Positions 14,702 to 22,663 of a DNA stretch of 22,663 nucleotides are shown one piece after another. The notes below the pieces were generated by a model. The model was not told the origin of the DNA. It was given only the letters and a program-made list of their open reading frames with translations, and made no database searches. A program made the translations under genes and the position numbers. The stretch spans positions 1 to 22,663 of the forward strand of contig CAAGHZ010000002.1 in assembly GCA_900769795.1 (NCBI GenBank), written 5' to 3'. Source of the stretch: Clostridia bacterium. Its GTDB lineage: Bacteria > Bacillota > Clostridia > Monoglobales > Monoglobaceae. Within the stretch, counting starts at the first letter, position 1. Every line of letters starts with the position of its first letter.

Positions 14702-15496
14702 ATGAAGATCGGATTTATAGGCGGAGGAAACATGGCGTCTGCTATGATTGGCGGACTAATTGCAGCAGGAAAATCCCCGAGCGACATTACACTATATGAT
14801 ATTGATGCAGACAAGTGTAGTGTGTGGTGTCAAAAGGGTGTTAATATTGCAAAGACCGAAGCAGAGACAGAGAAGAATTGCGACCTTATTGTTTTTGCTG
14901 TTAAACCCAACATTATTCCGCTTGTTATAAATAAACTCGAGGGATATTGTGAGAAAATATATCTCTCAATTGCAGCGGGTATAACAATTTCTGCTCTTGA
15001 AAATTTGTTGGGAGATGACAAGAAGATTGTTCGCACAATGCCTAACACACCTGCTCAGGTTGGTTGTGGCATGACGGTTATAACGCCAAATAAAAATATG
15101 TCTGATACAGATGTTGAAGAAGTAAAGAATGTTCTGTCTGCTATTGGTGATACGGCTTTAATGTCCGAAAAATTTATGAGCATTGCAACAGCACTCCATG
15201 GAAGCAGCCCGGCGTATGTATATATGCTGATTGATGCCATGGCAGATGCGGGAGTAAGTTATGGGTTGACAAAAGAGCAAGCAATTAAACTTGCTGCAAA
15301 AGCAGTTGAAGGCAGCGCAAAGATGGTTCTTGAAACCGGTATACACCCGGAGAAACTTAAAGATAATGTATGCTCGCCCGGTGGTACAACGATAGCGGCA
15401 GTATGTGACCTTGAAGAAAACGGATTTCGCTCTGTTATTCAAAGTGCAGTGCGTGCTTGCGTTGACAGAGCTGATGAAATGACCAAACAAGCGTAG
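14702..15496 (+). CDS. proC: Pyrroline-5-carboxylate reductase
   Basis: ProC reduces 1-pyrroline-5-carboxylate to proline with NAD(P)H. The N-terminal Rossmann motif GFIGGGNMASAMIGG begins at residue 4. The family segments MPNTPAQVGCG (113-123) and SPGGTT (225-230, in the signature DNVCSPGGTTIAAV) are intact. At 264 residues it is normal. The ATG at 14702 is set by GAGGTGA. The stop codon is shared with the ribosome binding site of coaE (TAGGTGAT), so the two are translationally linked. Transcription must read through the hairpin at 14650-14682 or use a weak promoter: TAGAAT at 14681-14686 has no good -35. No proA or proB is in view. Confidence 0.96.
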   Translation: MKIGFIGGGNMASAMIGGLIAAGKSPSDITLYDIDADKCSVWCQKGVNIAKTEAETEKNCDLIVFAVKPNIIPLVINKLEGYCEKIYLSIAAGITISALENLLGDDKKIVRTMPNTPAQVGCGMTVITPNKNMSDTDVEEVKNVLSAIGDTALMSEKFMSIATALHGSSPAYVYMLIDAMADAGVSYGLTKEQAIKLAAKAVEGSAKMVLETGIHPEKLKDNVCSPGGTTIAAVCDLEENGFRSVIQSAVRACVDRADEMTKQA

Positions 15497-15504
15497 GTGA
15501 TATT

Positions 15505-16089
15505 ATGAAGGTTATTGCTTTGGCCGGTGGAATCGGCTCAGGCAAGAGCACGGTTGCGGCAGAATTTGCCAAACTTGGTGCAGAAGTTATTGACTCGGAT
15601 AAAATCTCGTATGAGATTATGTTGCCGGGGGGTAGCGCGTATACCGAGGTAGTAGAGACCTTTGGCGGAGAGATTCTGCTTGACGATGAAAAGATAAATC
15701 GTAAACATCTTGCAGATATTGTATTTGCTGATAATATAAAGTTGAAAATGTTGACTGATATCACCCATAGACTTATATACGAAGAAATTCAAAGACGTAT
15801 TGATATGTCAGGGGCGGAGGTTGTGTGCCTTGAAATCCCGTTGCTTTTTACAAGTGAATGTCCTGTTGATATAAATCTGAAGATTGCAGTTGTTGCATCT
15901 TGTGATATCAGGCTAAAAAGAGTTGTTGAACGTGACAGATGCACCGAAGAACAGGCGAAGATGAGGATGGCAAAGCAACTCAGCGACGAAGAAATGATAA
16001 GACTTTCTGATTGTTATATAGAAAACTCAGGTGATTTAGAATATTTAAAAGAGCAGGTTAAGATTGTTTATAATAAGATTATTAAGTAA
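15505..16089 (+). CDS. coaE: Dephospho-CoA kinase
   Basis: CoaE phosphorylates the ribose 3'-hydroxyl of dephospho-CoA, the last step of coenzyme A synthesis. The P-loop GGIGSGKST is at 8-16. The substrate Asp motif VIDSDKIS follows near 29-36. The LEIPLLF segment (family consensus D-x-PLLFE) has Glu in place of the usual Asp and lacks the Glu directly after PLLF, a mild divergence. At 194 residues it is normal. Its ribosome binding site AGGTGAT overlaps the proC stop. The next gene starts 26 bases downstream. Confidence 0.95.
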   Translation: MKVIALAGGIGSGKSTVAAEFAKLGAEVIDSDKISYEIMLPGGSAYTEVVETFGGEILLDDEKINRKHLADIVFADNIKLKMLTDITHRLIYEEIQRRIDMSGAEVVCLEIPLLFTSECPVDINLKIAVVASCDIRLKRVVERDRCTEEQAKMRMAKQLSDEEMIRLSDCYIENSGDLEYLKEQVKIVYNKIIK

Positions 16090-16115
16090 TGTCCTGAACG
16101 GAGATATAGATATAT

Positions 16116-16748
16116 ATGAGAAGAGCGGCAAACGCAGGCAGACGGAGAAGACGCCGTCAAGGTTGCATCACGGGAATTTTTAAATTTATAATTTTTATTG
16201 CAGTTGTTATCGGATTGGGATTTTTTTTGGCACGTACCTATCTTGAATCTGATTTGGCTACGAAGATTCAAAAAACTTTGTATCCGATTAAGTATGAGTA
16301 TTTTGTAGAAGAATATTCACAGGAATATGATGTAGACAAATATCTGGTATACTCTGTAATCAGAACTGAGAGCAGATACGACAGATATGCAGTATCATCT
16401 GCAGGTGCAAAAGGACTTATGCAACTTACGGATGAAACAGGAGAACATTGTGCAAAACGACTTAAAATTGAAAATTACACAAATGATGCATTGTTTGACC
16501 CTGAAACAAATATAAAACTTGGATGCTACTATCTCAGTGTTTTGATAGATAAGTATGAAGATACGAATACAGCTCTTGCGGCATATAATGGAGGACCGGG
16601 AAACGTAGATAGCTGGCTTAATGATAAGAATTATACAGATGAAGCGGGAAGCCTTATAAATATACCGTTTAAGGAGACAAAAAACTATGTGGTTCGCGTT
16701 AGAGAAGCACAGAATATGTATAAATCTATTTATGATAATATAGAATAA
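16116..16748 (+). CDS. Membrane-anchored lytic transglycosylase (Slt/MltC-like SLT domain)
   Basis: Lytic transglycosylases cut peptidoglycan between MurNAc and GlcNAc, leaving a 1,6-anhydro ring. The protein has an arginine-rich cytosolic start (eight Arg within the first 14 residues), one membrane segment (about 21-39) and an extracellular goose-lysozyme-type SLT domain. The catalytic Glu85 lies in VIRTESRYD. GAKGLMQL (97-104) and AYNGGPGNV (about 165-173) complete the family motifs. The positive N-terminus predicts an N-in, single-pass anchor. 210 residues fits the small YjbJ-like Firmicutes enzymes. The GGAG site is 12 bases from the ATG, a bit far, but no better start exists. It sits between coaE and the M18 peptidase with short gaps. 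Confidence 0.92.
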   Translation: MRRAANAGRRRRRRQGCITGIFKFIIFIAVVIGLGFFLARTYLESDLATKIQKTLYPIKYEYFVEEYSQEYDVDKYLVYSVIRTESRYDRYAVSSAGAKGLMQLTDETGEHCAKRLKIENYTNDALFDPETNIKLGCYYLSVLIDKYEDTNTALAAYNGGPGNVDSWLNDKNYTDEAGSLINIPFKETKNYVVRVREAQNMYKSIYDNIE

Positions 16749-16772
16749 TTTGATGAAAGGAATGAGTAAATT

Positions 16773-18182
16773 ATGGCGACAAAAAGTGATTTAACAGAGA
16801 AACTTTGTTATGAGAATAAGAGTGGTTTTTCTTCTGTAACAGAGAAAGAAAAGAAAGAAATTTTTAGTTTTTGCGAGGATTATAGAGTATTTATTACAGA
16901 GTCTAAAACCGAACGAGAGTTCTGTGAAAGCACATGCCGCGAACTTGAACGTTCAGGATTTGTTCCTCTTGAAGAAAAGAAATCCTTGAAAGCGGGAGAT
17001 AAGATATACACAGTTAACAGAGGTAAGGGTGTTATCGCAGCCGTTATTGGCAGCGAAGATATAGCAAAGGGTGTTAACCTTGTTGGTGCACATATTGACT
17101 CGCCAAGGCTTGATTTAAAGCCTAACCCTCTGTACGAAGACGGAGAAATGGCGTTTTTTAAAACCCACTATTACGGCGGCATAAAGAAGTATCAGTGGAC
17201 AGCTATTCCTCTTGCTATTCATGGCGTTGCGGCACTTACTGACGGAACCCAGATTAAAATTTCAATAGGAGAGGAAGAAGGCGACCCTGTATTTTGCGTA
17301 ACAGACCTTTTGCCACACCTTGCGACAGAGCAGATGATGAAGAAGATGCATGAAGCTGTCCCGGGAGAGAGTCTTAATGTGCTTCTTGGCAATATTTGTT
17401 GTGAAGACGAGGATGTAAAGGATGGTGTAAAACTTAACATTCTTAAAATTTTAAACGAGAAATATGATATAACCGAAGAAGACCTTCTCAGCAGTGAGAT
17501 AGAGGTAGTACCTGCTTTTTCTGCCCGTGATGTTGGTCTTGACAGAAGTATGATTGGTGGATATGGTCAGGATGACAGGGTTTGTGCGTACACTGCGCTC
17601 AAAGCGATAACGGATATTAAGAAACCCGAAAAAACTGCTATATGTCTTCTTGTAGATAAAGAAGAAGTTGGTTCTATGGGTGCAACCGGCATGCAGTCAA
17701 GATATTTTGAAAATGTTCTTGCAAAGATATGTAGTATGTGCACAAAGAATTACAACGATATTGTTCTTCGCGACACTCTGAGTAATTCTGTTTGTCTGTC
17801 TGCAGATGTTGGTGCAGCGTATGATCCAAACTATGCAAGCGTATACGAGAAGAAGAATAGTCCAATTCTTGGTGGAGGCATTTTGCTCACAAAGTATACA
17901 GGCTCACGCGGAAAGGGAGGAGCAAGTGACGCAAGTGCAGAACTTGTTGCTAAAATTCGTAGAATATTTAACGATAATGGCGTTAAATGGCAAATTGGTG
18001 AACTCGGTAAGGTAGACGGCGGCGGTGGAGGAACAATTGCACAGTTCGTCGCAAATCTTGATATGGATGTAATTGATGCAGGTGTTGCGCTTTTGTCTAT
18101 GCATGCACCGTTTGAAATCGCAAGTAAGTTTGATATATTTATGACTTATAAAGCGTACAGAGAGTTTTATAAGAGCATATAA
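16773..18182 (+). CDS. apeA: M18 family aminopeptidase
   Basis: M18 enzymes are dizinc aminopeptidases forming large tetrahedral cytosolic assemblies that trim peptides, with preference for acidic or neutral N-termini in known members. The metal and catalytic residues are visible: H108 (GAHIDSPRLD), D267 (YGQDDRV), E297 and E298 (DKEEVGSMG), D345 (SADVGAAYDPNY) and H444 (SMHAPFEIASK). At 469 residues it fits the ApeA-type group (aminopeptidase 1, about 465) better than the shorter ApeB group (about 430). AAAGGA precedes the ATG, and the lytic transglycosylase gene ends 24 bases before it. The family is certain; the symbol is a likely assignment. Confidence 0.95.
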   Translation: MATKSDLTEKLCYENKSGFSSVTEKEKKEIFSFCEDYRVFITESKTEREFCESTCRELERSGFVPLEEKKSLKAGDKIYTVNRGKGVIAAVIGSEDIAKGVNLVGAHIDSPRLDLKPNPLYEDGEMAFFKTHYYGGIKKYQWTAIPLAIHGVAALTDGTQIKISIGEEEGDPVFCVTDLLPHLATEQMMKKMHEAVPGESLNVLLGNICCEDEDVKDGVKLNILKILNEKYDITEEDLLSSEIEVVPAFSARDVGLDRSMIGGYGQDDRVCAYTALKAITDIKKPEKTAICLLVDKEEVGSMGATGMQSRYFENVLAKICSMCTKNYNDIVLRDTLSNSVCLSADVGAAYDPNYASVYEKKNSPILGGGILLTKYTGSRGKGGASDASAELVAKIRRIFNDNGVKWQIGELGKVDGGGGGTIAQFVANLDMDVIDAGVALLSMHAPFEIASKFDIFMTYKAYREFYKSI

Positions 18183-18242
18183 CAGGTGAATAAATTACTG
18201 CGCTGATGGAAGAATATATAGCATAATCTATGGAGGTGCTAT

Positions 18243-19190
18243 ATGTTTAAAGGAAAAATTACAGTTGTTGGCGCAGGAAATGTAGGAGCAACTACCGCGT
18301 ACACACTTATGATAAGCGGTCTTGTATCTGAGATTGTTCTGATTGATATAAATAAGGATAAGGCAGAGGGTGATGCCATGGATATGAACCATGGCGTCAG
18401 CTTTGTGAACCCTGTCAGAATAGTGGCAGGAAGTTATTGCGATATAAAAGGCAGTGATATGGTTATTATAACTGCCGGTGCAAGTCAGCGCGAAGGAGAA
18501 AAGCGTACAGATTTATTAAAACGTAATGCAGATATATTCAAGGATATAATTGATAATATCCTAAGATATTGTATGGATGATACGATATTGATGGTTGTTA
18601 CAAATCCTGTTGATATATTGACGTATGTTACATGCAAAATTTCAGGGTTTTCGAAGAATAATGTAATCGGCTCAGGTACGGTTTTGGACACATCAAGACT
18701 TAAGTATCTCATAGGTGAGAGGGTAAAAATAGATGCAAGAAATGTACACACCTATATTATTGGTGAGCATGGAGACTCAGAGGTTGCGGCGTGGAGTGTG
18801 ACAAGCGTTGCGGGCATGGATGTTGAAGAATATTGCCGAGGTGGCGGAGATTGTAATTCATTGGATATATGTCGTGATGAGTTCTACAATAAGACAAAAA
18901 ATGCAGCTTATGAAATAATTAATAAAAAAGGGTCCACCTACTATGCGATTGCTCTTGCAGTGAAGAGAATAGTGGAGAGTATTATCGGTGATGAGAACTC
19001 AATCTTAACTGTGTCAAGTATGTTTGAGGGTGAGTATGGTATTTCAGATGTCTGCTTATCTGTTCCAACTGTTGTTGGCTCGGGAGGTGCAGAGAGAATT
19101 ATAGAAATCGACTTCTCTGAAGAAGAACTCCGTGGATTGAGAGATAGCGCGGATACTCTTAAAGGTCTTGCGAGAGAAATAGGTTTTTAA
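18243..19190 (+). CDS. ldh: L-lactate dehydrogenase
   Basis: LDH reduces pyruvate to L-lactate and regenerates NAD+ during fermentation. The NAD fold motif GAGNVGATTA (10-19) and the LDH/MDH catalytic set are present: R88, N121, D149, R152 and H176 (GEHGDS). The specificity position is Q82 (GASQREGEKR). Lactate dehydrogenases have Gln there and malate dehydrogenases Arg, so LDH is favoured. At 315 residues it is normal. GGAGGTGC gives a strong ribosome binding site. The upstream gap (18183-18242) shows no clear terminator or promoter. The flavodiiron gene follows after 40 bases and may share the transcript. Confidence 0.94.
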   Translation: MFKGKITVVGAGNVGATTAYTLMISGLVSEIVLIDINKDKAEGDAMDMNHGVSFVNPVRIVAGSYCDIKGSDMVIITAGASQREGEKRTDLLKRNADIFKDIIDNILRYCMDDTILMVVTNPVDILTYVTCKISGFSKNNVIGSGTVLDTSRLKYLIGERVKIDARNVHTYIIGEHGDSEVAAWSVTSVAGMDVEEYCRGGGDCNSLDICRDEFYNKTKNAAYEIINKKGSTYYAIALAVKRIVESIIGDENSILTVSSMFEGEYGISDVCLSVPTVVGSGGAERIIEIDFSEEELRGLRDSADTLKGLAREIGF

Positions 19191-19230
19191 AAGAATTAAA
19201 ATTAGAACTAAAGATAAATGGAGGTATACG

Positions 19231-21021
19231 ATGAAGATAACAAACGACATTAAATATGTTGGTGTAAACGACCATAATATCGATTTGTTTGAGGGACAGT
19301 ATGTTGTTCCAAACGGAATGGCGTATAATTCATATGTAATTATTGATGATAAAATTGCTGTTATGGACACGGTTGACGCAAAGTTTACCCATGAGTGGCT
19401 TGACAATATTACGGCAGCGACAGAGGGCAAAAAAATTGATTATCTTATTGTTCAACATATGGAGCCTGACCATTCAGCCAACATTGCAAACTTTATGAAT
19501 CTTAACAAAGAAACCGTTATTGTTGCATCACAAAAAGCTTTTATTATGATGAAGCAATTTTTTGGAACGGATTACGAAGATAGAAGAATTGTTGTAGGTG
19601 AGGGAGATACCCTCAGCCTTGGTAAGCATAACCTTACTTTTGTTACGGCTCCTATGGTGCATTGGCCTGAGGTTTTGGTTACCTACGATAGCACAGATAA
19701 GGTATTATTCTCAGCAGATGGATTTGGCAAGTTTGGTGCTCTTGATGTTGAAGAAGATTGGGCATGTGAAGCCAGACGCTATTATATTGGCATTGTCGGA
19801 AAGTATGGTGCTCAGGTACAAAGTTTACTTAAAAAGGCATCAGGCCTTGATATAGAGATTATTTGTCCTTTGCATGGGCCTGTTTTAACTGAAAACCTTG
19901 GATACTATATTAACCTATATGATATCTGGTCATCTTATTCGGTAGAGTCAGAGGGGATTGTGATAGCATATACATCTGTATATGGAAACACAAAAAAAGC
20001 TGTAGAATTACTTGCTGATAAGTTAAAAGCAAAGGGCTGTCCCAAAGTTGTAATAAATGATCTTGCAAGATGCGATATGGCAGAGGCAGTAGAGGATGCA
20101 TTCAGGTATGGCAAGCTTGTGCTTGCAACCACTACTTACAATGCGGAGATCTTCCCATTTATGAGACAATTCATAGACAACCTTACAGAGAGAGGGTATA
20201 AAAACAGAACCATTGCATTTATGGAAAATGGTTCCTGGGCACCTCTTGCGGCTAATGTGATGAGCAAAATGCTTGAAGAATGCAAAAATATAAACTATGC
20301 AGACACTGTTGTTACTATAAAGTCAGCTCTTGATGCAGAAAGTACTGAGAAGATAGATAAACTCTCTGATGAACTTTGTCGTGATTATATTGCGCAAGAC
20401 AGTGAGACAGCAAATAAAAATGACTTGACCGCACTTTTCAATATCGGCTATGGATTGTATGTTGTTACATCTAACGATGGTAAGACAGACAATGGATTAA
20501 TTGTTAATACTGTGACTCAGGTTACTAATACGCCAAACAGAATAGCGGTTACAATCAATAAGGACAATTATTCGCATCATGTTATTAAAAAGTCAGGAAT
20601 GATGAATATAAACTGTCTGTCGACGGATGCACCATTTAGTGTATTTGAGAATTTTGGGTTTACAAGTGGCAGAAATACTGATAAATTTAAGAATTATGAG
20701 AAACTTCGTTCTGATAACGGACTTGTTTTTCTGCCAAGATATATAAACTCATTTATGTCGCTCAAAGTTGAACAGTATATAGATCTTGATACTCATGGAA
20801 TGTTTATATGCAGTATTACCGAGTCAAGAGTTATATCTGATGCAGAAACTATGACATATACTTATTATCAGAATAATGTAAAACCTAAGCCTGAAACCGA
20901 TGGCAAAAAAGGTTTTGTATGTAAGATATGCGGATTTGTATACGAGGGTGATACATTGCCCCAAGATTATATTTGTCCACTTTGTAAGCATGGTGCATCA
21001 GATTTTGAACCAATACAATAA
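19231..21021 (+). CDS. Flavodiiron protein fused to flavin reductase-like and rubredoxin domains
   Basis: Flavodiiron proteins reduce O2 to water or NO to N2O at a diiron site and protect anaerobes. Four modules appear in 596 residues. First, a metallo-beta-lactamase-like diiron domain (about 1-240) with all ligands: H76, E78, D80, H81, H144, D163 and H215. Second, a flavodoxin domain (about 242-390), with FMN loop YTSVYGNT at 247-254. Third, a flavin reductase-like FMN-binding domain (about 397-545; FNIGYGLYVVTS, NCLS). Fourth, a C-terminal rubredoxin (562-596) with C564, C567, C582 and C585 in two CxxC pairs. This packs most of an electron relay into one chain, unlike FprA (core only) or NorV (core plus rubredoxin). 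GGAGGT precedes the ATG. O2 versus NO preference cannot be read from sequence. Confidence 0.95.
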   Translation: MKITNDIKYVGVNDHNIDLFEGQYVVPNGMAYNSYVIIDDKIAVMDTVDAKFTHEWLDNITAATEGKKIDYLIVQHMEPDHSANIANFMNLNKETVIVASQKAFIMMKQFFGTDYEDRRIVVGEGDTLSLGKHNLTFVTAPMVHWPEVLVTYDSTDKVLFSADGFGKFGALDVEEDWACEARRYYIGIVGKYGAQVQSLLKKASGLDIEIICPLHGPVLTENLGYYINLYDIWSSYSVESEGIVIAYTSVYGNTKKAVELLADKLKAKGCPKVVINDLARCDMAEAVEDAFRYGKLVLATTTYNAEIFPFMRQFIDNLTERGYKNRTIAFMENGSWAPLAANVMSKMLEECKNINYADTVVTIKSALDAESTEKIDKLSDELCRDYIAQDSETANKNDLTALFNIGYGLYVVTSNDGKTDNGLIVNTVTQVTNTPNRIAVTINKDNYSHHVIKKSGMMNINCLSTDAPFSVFENFGFTSGRNTDKFKNYEKLRSDNGLVFLPRYINSFMSLKVEQYIDLDTHGMFICSITESRVISDAETMTYTYYQNNVKPKPETDGKKGFVCKICGFVYEGDTLPQDYICPLCKHGASDFEPIQ

Positions 21022-21028
21022 TAACAAT

Positions 21029-21063
21029 AAAAAACCCGCTTGCCATCGGCAAGCGGGTTTTTT
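21029..21063. terminator. Bidirectional terminator between the flavodiiron gene and secF
   Basis: AAAAAACCCGCTTGCC pairs with GGCAAGCGGGTTTTTT around an ATC loop, a perfect stem of up to 16 pairs. A-tract and T-tract lie on opposite sides, so it works for both strands. It begins 8 bases after the flavodiiron stop and ends 9 bases before the secF stop on the other strand. Confidence 0.93.
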
Positions 21064-21071
21064 GTGTTTAA

Positions 21072-22118
21072 TTACTGCCTTTTTGCTTTTACAGCTGAGT
21101 CTCTCCAAGTTGACCAGATTGAACCTGATACAAATACTGAAGAATAGAAACCAATAACAATACCAATGATAATTGGAAGTGAGAAAACTTTGATTGATGG
21201 AACACCAAGGAGGTAAACCATACCAATTGTCAAGAGTGTTGTGATTGTTGTATTTACAGAACGATTAAATGTCTGCCAGATACTATTCTCTGCAATCTGT
21301 GCATAGCTTTCTTTTCTTGCGTGACGAGTATTTTCTCTGATTCTGTCCATAATTACGATAGTGTTGTTGATTGAGTAACCAAGCACTGTAAGAACAGCTG
21401 CGATAAAGTTTGTATCAACTGACCACTGCATAATTGAGTAAATACCAAGGAGAAGAAGTACGTCGTGAACAAGGGCTAAAACTGCAACCACACCGGATAC
21501 AAATTCAAAACGGAAGGTTACATAGAGAAGGATTGCGAGGCAAGCGAGAATTGACATCCATACAGCAGATCTTGCAAGGTCTGCGCCGGTTGAAGGTGAT
21601 ACGATATCCTGGCTTTTCAGGATAACGCCTTCAACTATTGCCTCAGCAGGTTCTTCTGTTGTAACTTCCTCAGGTGTAGTAGCTTCATCTGTTGTTTCTG
21701 CTTCAACAGTCTCAGCTTCCTCAGCGGGAGCCTCTTCAACCGGTGCTTCAGCAACCACAGGTGTGCCATACTTCGCTTCAAGTGCAGCAGTGATTGCAGC
21801 AATATTAGAAAGCGCAAAGTCTGAACGAGCTTCATCTGTTTCAAGACTATTATCAAAACCAAACTTGATAATAACTTCGTTGCCTGATTTCTGAACAGAT
21901 GAAGGACTCTGTGATGAGCCAAGAGCATTATCTACAAGCTCCTGAACATCAGAGGTTTCAAATTCTGATGCAATTTCGTATGTTACCGCCATGCCGCCGG
22001 CAAAGTCTGTATCAAGGTTAAATCCACGAAAAGCAAGGGATAATATTGATACAATTACAAGAACGAGGGCGATGCCCATAAATATCCATTTGTTTTTAGA
22101 TGTAGCTATTGTAAACAT
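21072..22118 (-). CDS. secF: Protein translocase subunit SecF
   Basis: SecF, with SecD, uses the proton motive force to help pull proteins through SecYEG. TM1 spans about 11-33. The family segment GFNLDTDFAGGMAV (32-45, GIDFTGG-like) and first extracytoplasmic domain follow. The C-terminal membrane bundle starts near 185 and includes VLTVLGYSINNTIVIMDRIREN (about 242-263), the SecF D-R motif region. At 348 residues it is longer than the usual 290-320, because of a 38-residue Glu/Ala/Thr/Pro insert at about 123-160. The ATG overlaps the secD stop (TAATG), with a GGGGG site inside the secD end. secD and secF are separate genes here, not the fused SecDF of Bacillus. Confidence 0.96.
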   Translation of the reverse strand: MFTIATSKNKWIFMGIALVLVIVSILSLAFRGFNLDTDFAGGMAVTYEIASEFETSDVQELVDNALGSSQSPSSVQKSGNEVIIKFGFDNSLETDEARSDFALSNIAAITAALEAKYGTPVVAEAPVEEAPAEEAETVEAETTDEATTPEEVTTEEPAEAIVEGVILKSQDIVSPSTGADLARSAVWMSILACLAILLYVTFRFEFVSGVVAVLALVHDVLLLLGIYSIMQWSVDTNFIAAVLTVLGYSINNTIVIMDRIRENTRHARKESYAQIAENSIWQTFNRSVNTTITTLLTIGMVYLLGVPSIKVFSLPIIIGIVIGFYSSVFVSGSIWSTWRDSAVKAKRQ

Positions 22119-22663
22119 TATGCCTTGCCCCCTTTCATCTCTATTTCGTTTTTCTTTACTTTAACTCCATAGAGCCAAAGTTTTTTAACATTCATACCAA
22201 TCATCTGCTTGAGTAGGAACTTAGTAACAAATATTGCTGAAAGCATTGATACAAGAACACCTATAAAGAGTGTGATACCAAAGCCCTTGATTGTTCCTGT
22301 GCCAAGCCACCAGAGAATAACGGCTGAAATAATTGTTGTAATGTTAGAGTCAATAACTGCGGTAAGAGCACGGTTAAAGCCTGCGTCTACTGCACTGCGT
22401 ACTGTTTTGCCGAGTCTAAGTTCTTCTTTAATACGTTCAAAAATAACTACGTTTGCGTCAACCGCCATACCGATAGAGAGAATAATACCTGCTATACCCG
22501 GAAGTGTAAGGTTAACGTGGCAGTTAGCAAGAATAATCAATACAATTGCAAGATATGACATAAGTGCAATGCTTGATAAGAAGCCCATAAGACGATAGAT
22601 AAGTATCATAAAGAGCATTACAAGAATAAGTCCGATTATACCTGCAAGAAGTGCCTGACTGAG
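22118..22663 (-). CDS. secD: Protein translocase subunit SecD, N-terminal part missing
   Basis: Only the C-terminal 181 residues are in the window; the gene runs off the right edge, so the start is not here. The visible part is the SecD membrane bundle: LIGLILVM-like helix (SQALLAGIIGLILVMLFMI), AIVLIILANCHVNLTLPGIAGIILSIGMAVDANVVIFERIKEE-type core (GMAVDANVVIFERI shown), AGFNRALTAVIDSNITT, and the final helices LGTGTIKGFGITLFIGVLVSM. The stop overlaps the secF start by one base (TAATG), so the two subunits are translationally coupled at equal stoichiometry. Truncation is due to the window edge. Confidence 0.97.
   Translation of the reverse strand, partial: LSQALLAGIIGLILVMLFMILIYRLMGFLSSIALMSYLAIVLIILANCHVNLTLPGIAGIILSIGMAVDANVVIFERIKEELRLGKTVRSAVDAGFNRALTAVIDSNITTIISAVILWWLGTGTIKGFGITLFIGVLVSMLSAIFVTKFLLKQMIGMNVKKLWLYGVKVKKNEIEMKGGKA

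Noticed and set aside
1..22663. CRISPR array, IS element, prophage, toxin-antitoxin pair, tRNA or rRNA
   Set aside because: I saw no regularly spaced repeats, transposase or integrase motifs, cloverleaf sequences or rRNA-like segments; the plausible genes are all core families.

Overview
The window is a 22.7 kb end-of-contig piece of a low-GC Bacillota genome, most likely an anaerobic Clostridia member. This rests on SMC, RbgA, YraN, an M18 aminopeptidase, a flavodiiron protein fused to rubredoxin, strong GGAGG-type ribosome binding sites and AT-rich intergenic DNA. It is almost entirely core chromosome. I saw no phage, IS element, CRISPR array, toxin-antitoxin pair or defence island, and no gene-free stretch longer than about 130 bases. 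Bases 1-19 are not genomic: they match the 3' end of the Illumina TruSeq read-1 adapter, so this is an untrimmed draft or metagenomic contig.

Layout. Minus strand, 20-2577: argG followed by argH (last two steps of arginine synthesis), with argH cut off at its C-terminus by the contig end. Plus strand, 2704-21021: ruvC and an SDR reductase (overlapping ATGA); pgsA with its own consensus promoter and a TTG start; smc and ftsY; rplS with its own promoter, a probable L19 autoregulatory leader and a terminator; lepB, rbgA, rnhB and yraN; an M19 dipeptidase; a class I aminotransferase with its own promoter and terminator; proC, coaE, a lytic transglycosylase and an M18 aminopeptidase, closely spaced; L-lactate dehydrogenase; and a four-module flavodiiron protein. 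Minus strand, 21072-22663: secF and the 3' part of secD, converging on the flavodiiron gene with a shared bidirectional terminator between them.

How the genes fit together. smc, ftsY, rplS, lepB, rbgA, rnhB and yraN are two remnants of the common Firmicutes chromosome-segregation, secretion and ribosome block. The usual middle part (ylxM, ffh, rpsP, khpA, rimM, trmD) is missing between ftsY and rplS, and rnc is missing before smc. FtsY, LepB, SecD and SecF serve protein export. RplS and RbgA serve the 50S subunit. RuvC and RnhB handle unusual nucleic acid structures. The flavodiiron protein suggests O2 or NO detoxification in an anaerobe, and LDH suggests lactate fermentation.

I found no evidence of a wholly new system. 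The points most worth following up are the missing block at the ftsY/rplS junction, the rplS leader, the flavodiiron-flavin reductase-rubredoxin fusion, the acidic low-complexity insert in SecF, and the adapter contamination.
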